Below, one piece after another: positions 12,756 to 23,952 of a stretch of 64,000 nt of DNA. A program made the position numbers and the translations under genes. The stretch comes from Suillus spraguei. Lineage: Eukaryota > Basidiomycota > Agaricomycetes > Boletales > Suillaceae. Where the stretch lies: contig JABCPU010000022.1 of NCBI GenBank assembly GCA_016800925.1, positions 186,001 to 250,000 on the forward strand, written 5' to 3'. Each line of letters begins with the position of its first letter. Position 1 is the stretch's first letter. The notes under the pieces are model-generated. The model did not search any database. It saw only the letters and a list, made by a program, of their open reading frames with translations, and had not been told where the DNA came from.

Positions 12756-13467
12756 TCTATAAAGTAAGGGGGGAAAGGTGGGAATGTGCTCGCTAGCTCA
12801 CATGGCTTTCGCTTGCATCGCTAAAGGCCACATGGGAGCGCTTAGCTCGGAATGGAAATTTCTCGCGTGGTTTTTTCGAGGGCCGACTCACTGTTGTCCC
12901 ATTGTATGATTGCGTGACGTGATGCGTGATTGCGTGATTTGGTCACGTGACTGCGCAGCTGGTGGAATTTGCCGGGTTGTCTGAAGCTGGGGTAAAACCA
13001 AATTATTAGAATGGAGCCAAGGCCAGGGAGCCAAAGGGAGTGTGAAGCCAAAAGTGAAGCTAAAAAGGAGTGCAAAGGAGTGGAAAGAAAAAAAGGAGGG
13101 CAAGCCAAAAATGAGTGCAATTGCAGAAGATGGCTGATAGGTAAAAACAGAAGGGGCTGGAAGGAGTGGTGGCACCATGGTCAATTTGTCAGGAACAGGT
13201 TGATACCTATGACAAGCTACTCCATCAGGTGCCAATACCAGGTTGGAAGTTGCCAGCAGGCTGGAAGTGTCCTCTCCCACCCTCAGGAAACATCTTCTGA
13301 TAGATTTCTCTTAGATTGATTATAATTTTGGCTATCAAAGAATCTGAACTTTGTCATTTGAAAAATCATTTATTTGTTTCAAAAGCTACTATGATCATTA
13401 GGATGCAGAGATGGGGGGACAGAAGAGCATGGGGAGGAGAGAATGAAGGCATGGGAGATGGGAGACG

Positions 13468-13507
<40 letters not shown>

Positions 13508-14442
13508 TATGGGTGATGCAGGAGACAGGAGATGGGAGAGATGGGAGATGGGAGATGGGAGATGGGAGATGGGAGATGGAGATGGGAGATGGGAGATGGG
13601 AGATGGGAGATGGGAGATGGGAGATGGGAGAGATGAGAGATGAGAGATGGGGGAGATGGGGGAGATGGGGGAGATGGGTGATGGAAGAAGGGAGATGGGA
13701 GATGGGAGATGGGAGACAGGAGATGGGAGACAGGAGATGGGAGACCGGAGACGGGAGACGGGAGATGGGAGACGGGAGATGGGAGATGGGAGACGGGAGA
13801 CGGGAGATGGGAGACGGGAGATGGGAGACGGGAGATGGGAGATGGGAGACGGGAGACGGGAGACGGGAGACGGGAGACGGGAGACGGGAGACGGGAGACG
13901 GGAGACGGGAGATGGGAGACGGGAGACGGGAGACGGGAGACGGGAGACGGGAGACGGGAGACGGGAGACAGGAGACAGGAGATGGGACATGTGACAACTT
14001 AATACTGTTGCCCCCTATTGAAACTTGACACAAAAGATTTGGTCAAGTTAATAGTTTCCAGTAAATAATTTACAAAAATCAAAATCAAATGCAATGACAT
14101 GAGGATGAGATGGGCAATAAACTCACAAAGATGGTGATGTGGTACTTTTGCTTCTCTCAAAATATTGGTTCAAGTTATAATTTATTTCAAGACCTATTAT
14201 CATTATTAAAGATAATTATTAGGATGAAGCCAAGGCCAGAAAGCCAAAAAGAGTGTAGGCAAAAGAGAATTATTGGGATGAAGCCAAGGCCAGGAAGGCA
14301 AAAAGAGTGCGAAGCACTCTTTTTGCCTTCCTGTGCCTTGGGCAAACAGAATTATTAGGATGAAGCCTTGGCCAGGGAGCAAAAGGAGTGCGAAGCACTC
14401 CTTTTGCTTCCTGTGCCGAAGGCACAACGGGTGGTGGACTCG
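12756..14442 (+). mobile_element. Non-autonomous Helitron-like element 1 of 6 (1,687 bp)
   Basis: It begins TCTATAAAGTAAGG and ends with the terminal hairpin and CTCG. The left about 190 bp match Helitron copy 2, including GTCACGTGAC at 12,942-12,951. Then follow a block rich in GGAGTGCAAAG-type sequence (13,015-13,110), a shared 200-bp spacer, the GGGAGAY minisatellite and an AT-rich 230-bp stretch. The hairpins are two full plus one that has lost its right arm. No gene is present. Confidence 0.82.
13451..13985 (+). repeat. GGGAGAY minisatellite, array 1
   Basis: Tandem 7-bp unit GGGAGAC/GGGAGAT with AGGAGAC variants, about 535 bp. The left part is mostly the T form and the right part mostly the C form. 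The heptamer lacks stops in most frames, so long repetitive ORFs on both strands are artefacts. Confidence 0.95.
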
Positions 14443-15335
14443 TCTAAGAAGAAAGGGAGAACGGGTGGGAAAGTTCTCGCTAGCTCGCGTGGCTTTCGCG
14501 TACGTCGCGTAGGGCCATGTGGTTTTCGCTAAAGGCCACGTTTTTTCGGTTAGCTCGCTTAATTTCTCGCGTGGTTTTTTCGAGTGCCGACTGTTGTCCC
14601 ATTGTGTGATTTTCGAGTGCCGACTGTTGTCCCATTGTGTGATTGTGTGATTGCGTGATTTGGTCACGTGACTGCTTAGCTGCCATGGGGGGTAAAAGCA
14701 AATTATTAGGATGGAGCTGAGGCCAGGGAGTGTGAAGCCAAAAGTGAAGTCAAAAAGGAGTGCAAAAAAGTGGAAAGCAAAAAAGGAGGCTGGAAGTGTC
14801 CTCCCCCACCCTCAGGAAAAATCTTCTGATAGATTTCTCTTAAATTGATTATATGAACTTTGTCATGTGAAAAATTATGTTATTTGTTTCAAAAGCTGCT
14901 ATGATCATTAGGATGCAGAGATGGGGGGACAGAAGAGCATGGGGAGGAGAGAATGAAGGCATGGGAGATGGGGGATATGCAGGAGACAGGGGAGACAGGA
15001 GATGAGAGATGGGAGATGGGAGACAGGAGACAGGAGATGGGAGACAGGAGAAGACAGGGAGAAGATGGGGAGACAGGGGAGATGGGATGGGAAGGAATGG
15101 GGAGATGGGGATGGAGATGGGAGATGGGAGATGGGAGATGGGGAGATGGGAGATGGGAGATGGGAGATGGGAGATGGGAGATGGGAGATGGGAGATGGGA
15201 GATGGGAGAATGGGAGATGGGAGATGGGAGATGGGAGATGGGGAGATGGGGGGAGATGGGAGATGGGAGATGGGAGATGGGAGATGGGAGGATGGGAGAT
15301 GGGAGATGGGAGATGGGAGATGGGAGACAGGAGAC

Positions 15336-15418
<83 letters not shown>

Positions 15419-15557
15419 GATGGGGGAGATGGGGAGATGGGAGATGGGAGATGGGAGATGGGAGATGGGAGATGGGAGATGGGAGATGGGAGATGGGAGA
15501 TGGGAGACGGGAGACGGGAGACGGGAGACGGGAGATGGGAGATGGGAGACAGGAGAC

Positions 15558-15626
<69 letters not shown>

Positions 15627-16645
15627 GATGGGGGAGATGGGAGATGGGAGATGGGAGATGGGAGATGGGAGATGGGAGAGATGAGAGATGAGAGATGGGA
15701 GATAGGGAAGATGGGGAAGATGGGAGACGGGAGATGGGAGACTGGAGACGGGAGACGGGAGACGGGAGACGGGAGACGGGAGACGGGAGACGGGAGATGG
15801 GAGATGGGAGATGGGAGACGGGAGACGGGAGATGGGAGACAGGAGATGGGAGACAGGAAGTTGGAGATGGGAGACGTGAGACAGGAGACAGGAGACATGA
15901 GACGGGAGACATGAGACGGGAGACATGAGACGGGAGATGGGAGACAGGAGACAGGAAGTTGGAGACAGGAGACAGGAGATGGGAGATGGGAGACAGGAGA
16001 TGGGAGATGGGAGGCACAAGATGGGAGACACAAGACGGGAGACAGGAGATGGGAGATGGGAGACACAAGACGGGAGACACAAGATGGGAGACACAAAATG
16101 GGAGATAGCAGACTGGTAAGAGGAAATGAGAGACAGGAGACCAGTAACAGGAGATGGGAGATGGGAGATGGGACACTTGCATGATTTTGTTGTGTGACAA
16201 CTTAATACTGTTGGTCCCTATTAAAACTTGACACAAAAGATTTATTCAAGTTAATAGTTTGCAGTAAATAATTAAAAAAAATCAAAATCAAATGCAATGA
16301 CATGAGGATGAGATGGGCAATAAAATCACAAAGATGGTGATGTGGTACTTTTACTTCTCTCAAAATATTGGTTCAAGTTATAATTTATTTCAAGATCTAT
16401 TATCATTATTAAAGATAATTATTAGGATGAAGCCAAGGCCAGAAAGCCAAAAAGAGTGTGGGCAAAAGAGAATTATTGGGATGAAGCCAAGGCCAGGAAG
16501 GCAAAAAGAGTGCGAAGCACTCTTTTTGCCTTCCTGTGCCTTGGGCAAACAGAATTATTAGGATGAAGCCTTGGCCAGGGAGCAAAAGGAGTGCGAAGCA
16601 CTCCTTTTGCTTCCTGTGCCGAAGGCACAACGGGTGGTGGACTCG
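14443..16645 (+). mobile_element. Non-autonomous Helitron-like element 2 of 6 (2,203 bp)
   Basis: Same plan as element 1 but its start reads TCTAAGAAG. The left end holds a local duplication (CGAGTGCCGACTGTTGTCCCA twice near 14,580-14,636). GTCACGTGAC is at 14,663-14,672. The spacer before the minisatellite is shortened and the minisatellite is the longest of the set. It ends in hairpins and CTCG at 16,645. Confidence 0.82.
14961..16172 (+). repeat. GGGAGAY minisatellite, array 2 (longest)
   Basis: About 1.2 kb of the 7-bp unit, mostly GGGAGAT and AGGAGAC forms. Higher-order blocks are visible: a T-rich run then a CA-rich run near 15,120-15,415, repeated at about 15,430-15,625, and interspersed ACACAAG units toward the right end. 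This suggests segmental duplication inside the array. Confidence 0.95.
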
Positions 16646-18130
16646 TCTATAAAGTATGGGAGAAAGGTGGGAAAGTCCTCGCTAGCTCACATGGCTTTCG
16701 CTTAGGAGCGCTTGCTACGCTTAGCTCGGTTATTTCGCTTAACACCTTTTTGGAAATTTCTCGCGTGCTTTTTTCAAGTTCCGACTCACTGTTGTCCCAT
16801 TGTATGATTGCGTGACGTGATGCGTGATTGCGTGATTTGGTCACGTGACTGCGCAGCTGGTAGAATTTGCCATGGGTTGTCTGAAGCTGGGGTAAAACCA
16901 AATCATTAGGATGGAGCCAAAGGGAGTGTGAAGCCAAAAGTGAAGCTAAAAAGGAGTGCAAAGGAGTGCAAAGCAAAAAAGGAGGGCAAGCAAAAATGAG
17001 TGCAATTGCAGAAGATGACTGATAGGTAAAAACAGAAGGAACTCATCAGGGACTGGAAGGAGTGGTGGCACCATGGTCAAGTTGTCAGGAACAGGTTGAT
17101 ACCTATGACAAGCTACTCCATCAGGCACCAATACCAGGTTGGAAGTTGCCAGCAGGCTGGAAGTGTCCTCCCCCACCCTCAGGACACATCTTCTGATAGA
17201 TTTCTCTTAGATTGATTATAATTTTGGCTATCAAAGAATCTGAACTTTGTCATTTGAAAAATCATTTTATTTGTTTCAAAAGCTGCTATGATCATTAGGA
17301 TGCAGAGATGGGGGGACAGAAGAGCATGGGGAGGAGAGAATGAAGGCATGGGAGATAGGAGGCAGGAGATGGGAGATCTGGGAGGCGCAGGAGACAGGAG
17401 ACAGGAGATGGGAGACGGGAGACACAAGATGGGAGATATGGGAGATGGGAGATGGGAGATGGGAGATGGGAGATGGGAGATGGGAGATGGGAGATGGGAG
17501 ATGGGAGATGGGAGATGGGAGAAGGACACGGGACACGGGACACGGGACACGGGACACGGGACACGGGAGATGGGACACGGGACATGGGACATGGGACACG
17601 GGAGATGGGAGACACAAGATGGGAGATGGGAGACACAAGATGGGAGATGGGAGACAGGAGATCGGGAGACAGGAGATGGGAGACAGGAGATGGGAGACAG
17701 GAGATTGGACACTTGCATGTTTTGTTGTGTGACAACTTAATACTGTTGCCCCCTATTAAAACTTGACACAAAAGATTTATTCAAGTTAATGGTTTGCAGT
17801 AAATAATAATAAAAAATCAAAATCAAATGCAATGACATGTGAGGATGAGATGGGCAATATAAACTCACAAAGATGGTGATGTGGTACTTTTACTTCTGTC
17901 AAAATATTGGTCAAAGTTATAATTTATTTCAAAACCTATTATCATTATTGAAGAGAATTATTAGGATGAAGCCAAGGCCAGGAAGGCAAAAAGAGTGCTT
18001 CGCACTCTTTTTGCCTTCCTGTGCCTTGGGCAAACAGAATTATTAGGATGAAGCCTTGGCCAGGGAGCAAAAGGAGTGCGAAGCACTCCTTTTGCTTCCT
18101 GTGCCGAAGGCACAACGGGTGGTGGACTCG
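16646..18130 (+). mobile_element. Non-autonomous Helitron-like element 3 of 6 (1,485 bp)
   Basis: Starts TCTATAAAGTATGG. GTCACGTGAC is at 16,840-16,849 with GCGTGA repeats just before it. The right end holds only two hairpins, the first with an inverted loop (GCTTCGC instead of GCGAAGC, near 17,996-18,002). No gene. Confidence 0.82.
17348..17706 (+). repeat. GGGAGAY minisatellite, array 3
   Basis: About 360 bp. A uniform GGGAGAT block (near 17,430-17,520) is followed by a GGGACAC block (near 17,524-17,600) that is found only in this copy. This is a private variant that expanded locally. Confidence 0.95.
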
Positions 18131-19611
18131 TCTATAAAGTAAGGGGGGAAAGGTGGGAAAGTCCTCGCTAGCTCACATGGCTTTCGCTTGCATCGCTTAA
18201 GAACGCTTAGCTCGGAATGGAAATTTCTCGCGTGGTTTTTTCGAGTGCCGCTCACTGTTGTCCCATTGTATGATTGCGTGACGTGATGCGTGATTGCGTG
18301 ATTTGGTCACGTGACTGCGCAGCTGGTGGAATTTGCCATGGGTTGTCTGAAGCTGGGGTAAAACCAAATTATTAGGATGGAGCTGAGGCCAGGGAGCCAA
18401 AGGGAGTGTGAAGCCAAAAGTGAAGCCAAAAAGGAGTGCAAAGGAGTGGAAAGTGAAAAAGGAGGGCAAGCAAAAAATGAGTGCAATTGCAGAAGATGGC
18501 TAATAGGGAAACTCATCAGGGGCTGGAAGGAGAGGTGGCACCATCAAAAGGCATGGTCAAGTTGTCAGGAACAGGTTGATACCTATGACAAGCTACTCAA
18601 TCAGGCACCAATACCAGGTTGGAAGCTGCCAGCAGGCTGGAAGTGTCCTCCCCCACCCTCAGGAAAAACTTCTGATAAATTTTTGCTAGATTGATTATAT
18701 TGTGGCTATCAAAGAATCTGAACTTTGTCATTTGAAAAATCATGTTATTTGTTTCAAAAGCTGCTATGATCATTAGGATGGAGAGATGGGGGGACAGAAG
18801 AGCATGGGGAGGGGAGAATGAAGGCATGGGAGGTGGGAGGTGGGAGACAGGAGGTGGGAGACGGGAGATGGGAGGTGGGAGACAGGAGACAGGAGGTGGG
18901 AGATGGGAGACGGGAGGTGGGAGATGGGAGGTGGGTGACAGGAGACGGGAGACGGAAGGTGGGAGACGGGAGATGGGAGGTGGGAGATGGGAGATGGGAG
19001 GTGGGAGACAGGAGACGGGAGACGGGAGATGGGAGATGGGAGACAGGAGACACAAGACAGGAGACACAAGACGGGAGACACAAGATGGGAGATGGGAGAC
19101 AGGAGACACAAGATGGGAGATGGGAGACAGGAGATGGGAGACACAAGATGGGAGACAGCAGACTGGTAAGAGGAGATGGAAGACAGGAGATGGGACACTT
19201 GCATGATTTTGTTGTGTGACAACTTAATACTGTTGCCCCCTATTAAAACTTGACACAAAATATTTATTCGAGTTAATAGTTTGCAGTAAATAATTTAAAA
19301 AAAATCAAAATCAAATGCAATGACATGACGATGAGATGGGCAATAAACTCACAAAGATGGTGATGTGGTACTTTTACTTCTCTCAAAATATTGGTTAAAG
19401 TTATAATTTATTTCGACCTATTATCATTATTAAAGATGATTATTAGGATGAAGCCAAGGCCAGGAAGGCAAAAGAGTGCGAAGCACTCTTTTTGCCTTCC
19501 TGTGCCTTGGGCAAACAGAATTATTAGGATGAAGCCTTGGCCAGGGAGCAAAAGGAGTGCGAAGCACTCCTTTTGCTTCCTGTGCCGAAGGCACAACGGG
19601 TGGTGGACTCG
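18131..19611 (+). mobile_element. Non-autonomous Helitron-like element 4 of 6 (1,481 bp)
   Basis: Starts TCTATAAAGTAAGG. GTCACGTGAC is at 18,306-18,315. The purine-rich block and spacer are as in element 1. The right end has two hairpins and CTCG at 19,611. No gene. Confidence 0.82.
18824..19194 (+). repeat. GGGAGAY minisatellite, array 4 (AGGTGGG variant)
   Basis: About 370 bp. Many units read GGGAGGT, a form nearly absent from the other arrays. The 3' part carries ACACAAG units shared with arrays 2, 5 and 6. Confidence 0.95.
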
Positions 19612-21371
19612 TCTATAAAGTAAGGGGGGAAAGGTGGGAGAGTGCTCGCCAGCTCGCGTGGCTTTCGCTTGCACCGCTAACGAACGCTTAGCTTGGTTAT
19701 TTCGCTAAACACCTTTTTGGAAATTTCTCGCGTGGTTTTTTTCAAGTGCCGACACAGTTGTCCCATTGTGTGATTGCGTGGATTTGTCACGTGCAGCGCC
19801 ACATGGGTTGAAATTTGCCACGGGTTGTCTGAAGCTGGGGTAAACACAAATTATGGGTTGTCATTTGCCACAGGTTGTCTGAAGCTGGGGGAAAATGAAA
19901 TTATTAGGATGGAGCTGAGGCCAGGGAGCCAAAAGGGAGAGTGAAGCCAAAAGTGAAGCCAAAAAGGAGTGCAAAGGAGTGGAAAGCAAAAAAGGAGGGC
20001 AAGCCAAAAATGAGTGCAATTGCAGAAGATGGCTGATAGGTAAAAACAGAAGAAACTCATCAGGGGCTGGAAGGAGTGGTGGTGCCATCAAAAGGCATGG
20101 TCAAGTTGTCAATACCTATGACAAGCTACTCCATCAGGCACCAATATCAGGTTGGAAGTTGCCAGCAGGCTGGAAGTGGAAGTGTCCTCCCCCACCCTCA
20201 GGAAAAATCTTCTGATAAATTGCTGTGAGATATTGGCTATCAAAGAATCTGAACTTTGTCATTTGAAAAATCATGTTATTTGTTTAAAAAGCTGCTATGG
20301 TCATTAGGATGCAGAGATGGGGGGACAGGAGAGCATGGGGAGGAGAGAATGAAGGCATGGGGAGGAGAGAATGAAGGCATGGGGAGGAGAGAATGAAGGC
20401 ATGGGAGATGGGAGATGGGAGATGGGAGACGGGAGACGGGAGATGGGAGACGGGAGATGGGAGACGGGAGACGGGAGACGGGAGACGGGAGACGGGAGAC
20501 GGGAGACGGGAGACGGGAGACGGGAGACGGGAGACGGGAGACGGGAGACGGGAGACGGGAGACGGGAGACGGGAGACGGGAGACGGGAGACGGGAGACGG
20601 GAGACAGGAGACGGGAGACGGGAGACGGGAGACGGGAGATGGGAGACGGGAGACGGGAGACGGGAGACAGGAGGTGGGAGACAGGAGACGGGAGATGGGA
20701 GATGGGAGATGGGAGATGGGAGACAGGAGACACATGACAGGAGACACAAGACGGGAGACACAAGACGGGAGATGGGAGACAGGAGACACAAGATGGGAGA
20801 TGGGAGACAGGACACACAAGATGGGAGACAGCAGACTGGTAAGAGGAGATGGGAGACAGGAGATGGGACACTTGCATGATTTTGTTGTGTGACAACTTAA
20901 TACTGTTGCCCCCTATTAAAACTTGACACAAAAGATTTATTCAAGTTAATAGTTTGCAGTAAATAATTAAAAAAAATCAAAATCAAATGCAATGACATGA
21001 GGATGAGATGGGCAATATAAACTCACAAAGATGGTGATATGGTACTTTTACTTCTGTCAAAATAGTGGTCAAAGTTATGATTTATTACAAAACCTATTAT
21101 CATTATTGAAGATAATTATTAGGATGAAGTAAAGGCCAGAAAGCCAAAAAGAGTGCTTCGCACTCTTTTTGGCTTTCTGTGCCTTGGGCAAAAGACAATT
21201 ATTGGGATGAAGCCAAGGCCAGGAAGGCAAAAAGAGTGTGAAGCACTCTTTTTGCCTTCCTGTGCCTTGGGCAAACAGAATTATTAGGATGAAGCCTTGG
21301 CCAGGGAGCAAAAGGAGTGCGAAGCACTCCTTTTGCTTCCTGTGCCAAAGGCACAACGGGTGGTGGACTCG
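19612..21371 (+). mobile_element. Non-autonomous Helitron-like element 5 of 6 (1,760 bp)
   Basis: Same plan, with a diverged left end: the palindrome is reduced to CACGTG at 19,788-19,793, and a short segment around TTTGCCACRGGTTGTCTGAAG is duplicated near 19,810-19,890. A 22-bp unit (GGGGAGGAGAGAATGAAGGCAT) is present three times just before the minisatellite (20,337-20,402). The first of three end hairpins has an inverted loop (near 21,154-21,160). Confidence 0.82.
20400..20870 (+). repeat. GGGAGAY minisatellite, array 5 (most homogeneous)
   Basis: About 470 bp. Most of 20,457-20,660 is pure GGGAGAC, the CpG-containing form. It is the most uniform, and so probably the most recently expanded or converted array. 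Confidence 0.95.
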
Positions 21372-22104
21372 TCTATAAAGTAAGGGGGGAAAGGTGGGAA
21401 GGTGTTCGCTAGCTCGCGTGGCTTTCGCGTATGTCGCTAAATGCCACGTTTTCACGCTTATTTCGCTTAGCTCGGTATGGAAATTTCTCGCGTGGTTTTT
21501 TCGAGTGCCGACTCACTGTTGTCCCATTGTATGATTGCGTGATTGCGTGATGCGTGATTGCGTGATGTGGTCACGTGACTTCGCAGCTGCTGGAATTTGC
21601 CATGGGTTGTTTGAAGCTGGGGTAAAACCAAATTATTAGGATGAAGCTGAGGCCAGGGAGCCAAAAGGAGTGTGAAGCCAAAAGTGAAGCCAAAAAGGAG
21701 TGCAAAGGAGTGCAAAGCAAAAAATGAGTGCAATTGCAGAAGATGGCTAATAGGGAAACTCATCAGGGGCTGGAAGGAGTGGTGGCGCCATCAAAAGGCA
21801 TGGTCAAGTTGTCAATACCTATGACAAGCTACTCCATCAGGCACCAATATCAGGTTGGAAGTTGCCAGCAGGCTGGAAGTATCCTCCCCCACCCTCAGGA
21901 AAAATCTTCTGATAAATTGCTCTTAGATTTTGGCTATCAAAGAATCTGAACTTTGTGATTTGAAAAATCATGTTATTTGTTTAAAAAGCTGCTATGATCA
22001 TTAGGATGCAGAGATGGGGGGACAGAAGAGCATGGGGAGGAGAGAATGAAGGCATGGGAGACAGGAGGTGGGAGACAGGAGACGGGAGATGGGAGACGGG
22101 AGAC

Positions 22105-22161
<57 letters not shown>

Positions 22162-23010
22162 CAAGACGGGAGACAGGAGATGGGAGACGGGAGACGGGAG
22201 ATGGGAGACGGGAGACGGGAGACGGGAGACGGGAGACGGGAGACGGGAGACGGGAGATGGGAGACGGGAGACGGGAGATGGGAGACAGGAGATGGGAGAC
22301 ACAAGACGGGAGACGGGAGACGGGAGACGGGAGACGGGAGATGGGAGACGGGAGACGGGAGACGGGAGACGGGAGACAGGAGATGGGAGAAGGGAGACGG
22401 GAGACGGGAGACGGGAGACGGGAGACGGGAGACGGGAGACGGGAGACGGGAGATGGGAGATGGGAGACGGGAGATGGGAGATGGGAGATGGGAAACAGGA
22501 GACACAAGATGGGAGACACAAGATGGGAGACAGCAGACTGGTAAGAGGAAATGAGAGACAGGACATCAGTAACAGGAGATGGGAGATGGGACACTTGCAT
22601 GATTTTGTTGTGTGACAACTTAATACTGTTGCCCCCTATTAAAACTTGACACAAAAGATTTATTCAAGTTAATAGTTTGCAGTAAATAATTTAAAAAATT
22701 CAAATTCAAATTGCAATGACATGAGGATGAGATGGGCAATAAACTCACAAAGATGGTGATGTGGTACTTTTACTTCTCTCAAAATATTGGTTAAAGTTAT
22801 AATTTATTTCAAGACCTATTATCATTATTAAAGATAATTATTAGGATGAAGCCAAGGCCAGGAAGGCAAAAAGAGTGCGCAGCACTCTTTTTGCCTTCCT
22901 GTGCCTTGGGCAAACAGAATTATTAGGATGAAGCCTTGGCCAGGGAGCAAAAGGAGTGCGAAGCACTCCTTTTGCTTCCTGTGCCGAAGGCACAACGGGT
23001 GGTGGACTCG
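21372..23010 (+). mobile_element. Non-autonomous Helitron-like element 6 of 6, array right end (1,639 bp)
   Basis: Same plan, with GTCACGTGAC at 21,570-21,579. The terminal hairpin is at 22,981-22,993, followed by 13 bases and CTCG at 23,007-23,010. Right after it, similarity to the other units stops and host DNA begins with T (TAAGATG). This edge fixes the phase of the whole array; Helitrons insert between A and T, consistent with a T on this side. Confidence 0.82.
22053..22591 (+). repeat. GGGAGAY minisatellite, array 6
   Basis: About 540 bp, mostly GGGAGAC, with two internal GATGGGAGACACAAG insertions near 22,150 and 22,290 that look like copies of one segment. Confidence 0.95.
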
Positions 23011-23140
23011 TAAGATGAGAATGCGGAGATTGAAAGGAAAAGAAACCTCAAGAAAGTGGAGCTGAGGTGGCGCGCGCACATGGCACTGACGCAAGTTTCG
23101 AAATCGCTCCGTCCTAGGGCCACTACACACCGCTAGTAAA

Positions 23141-23952
23141 CAACCAACTTGCATGATCTTACATTATGTCAATTAGTGGGACGTTGAATCCCCATGACGT
23201 GCTTTTGTAGCAGAGTACCAGAGCCAGGGAAATGACAATTGACAGAATTGGATAGCAAGCACCTCCAGGCGGCATGGGGTATAAGGGGCATTCCCAAAAC
23301 TTGTAAGGCCAATTAATAACGCTACACCAGAGCGCTTCAAGTCGCGGAGAAACGCCTGTACCCGGGCAGGCTCAGGCAGGACGCGGCGATCATATTATAG
23401 TAGCGCCTTGTTATGATATGTGGTACATGCTGCTTGACAATACTAGAAAATAGCCCATTCACTAGTGAGAATAGAAATGAGGCAGAGGCAGGAATGAACA
23501 ACCTACCAGTTGTTGACTGGCCAATAATACTTATACCCAGTTCAGAAAAATACCAACTGGCTAGCCGTTAGTCGTTAAATGTTGAAGGTTAGTATTGTCC
23601 TTCGCCGTGCAAAGTTTGAACAGTCTGACTGAATGAACTTGCGAGTACACCGACTCTTACAGTAAATACTAGATGAGGACTAGATCGTCACGGTTGTGAC
23701 ACACGATAAACGGTCTTAATGTTTACGCCATGAACTATTACATGCCCTCAGTCCAATCACTGTATCAGCACCAGCCCCCTGTGCCGTTTGTTCAAACTTC
23801 ATACTGTACATTGATCGTGTTTGCTTGCATGATCCGTGGGGCAGTCACAACACTCTTATAGCTGTGATTTTTGCTTTGTATGTGTTCGTTCTTTCGTCTT
23901 GTGGGTCAGTGTTACGATGCATACTACGAAAATAAGTCTGTGGTTAAAATGA
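23141..23952 (+). repeat. 0.8-kb direct repeat, copy A
   Basis: Matches 25,802-27,152 over its whole length once the later insertion in copy B is removed. Shared anchors include TCTTACATTATGTCAATTAGTG, GCGCTTCAAGTCGCGGAGAA and TGTGGTACATGCTGCTTGAC. Many differences are transitions. No coding potential is recognised, and the ends show no TG...CA or inverted termini, so its class is unknown. Confidence 0.8.

Noticed and set aside
13451..22591. CRISPR-like regular repeats
   Set aside because: The unit is 7 bp, contiguous, without spacers, in a eukaryotic genome. It is a minisatellite.
13379..22615. Many long overlapping ORFs of up to 440 codons encoding MGDGRWE, TGDGRRE, SPVSRLP or SPISHLP repeats on both strands
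   Set aside because: They are a by-product of a 7-bp minisatellite without stop codons. All frames are open at once, there is no start context or intron structure, and the amino-acid repeats follow from the DNA unit.
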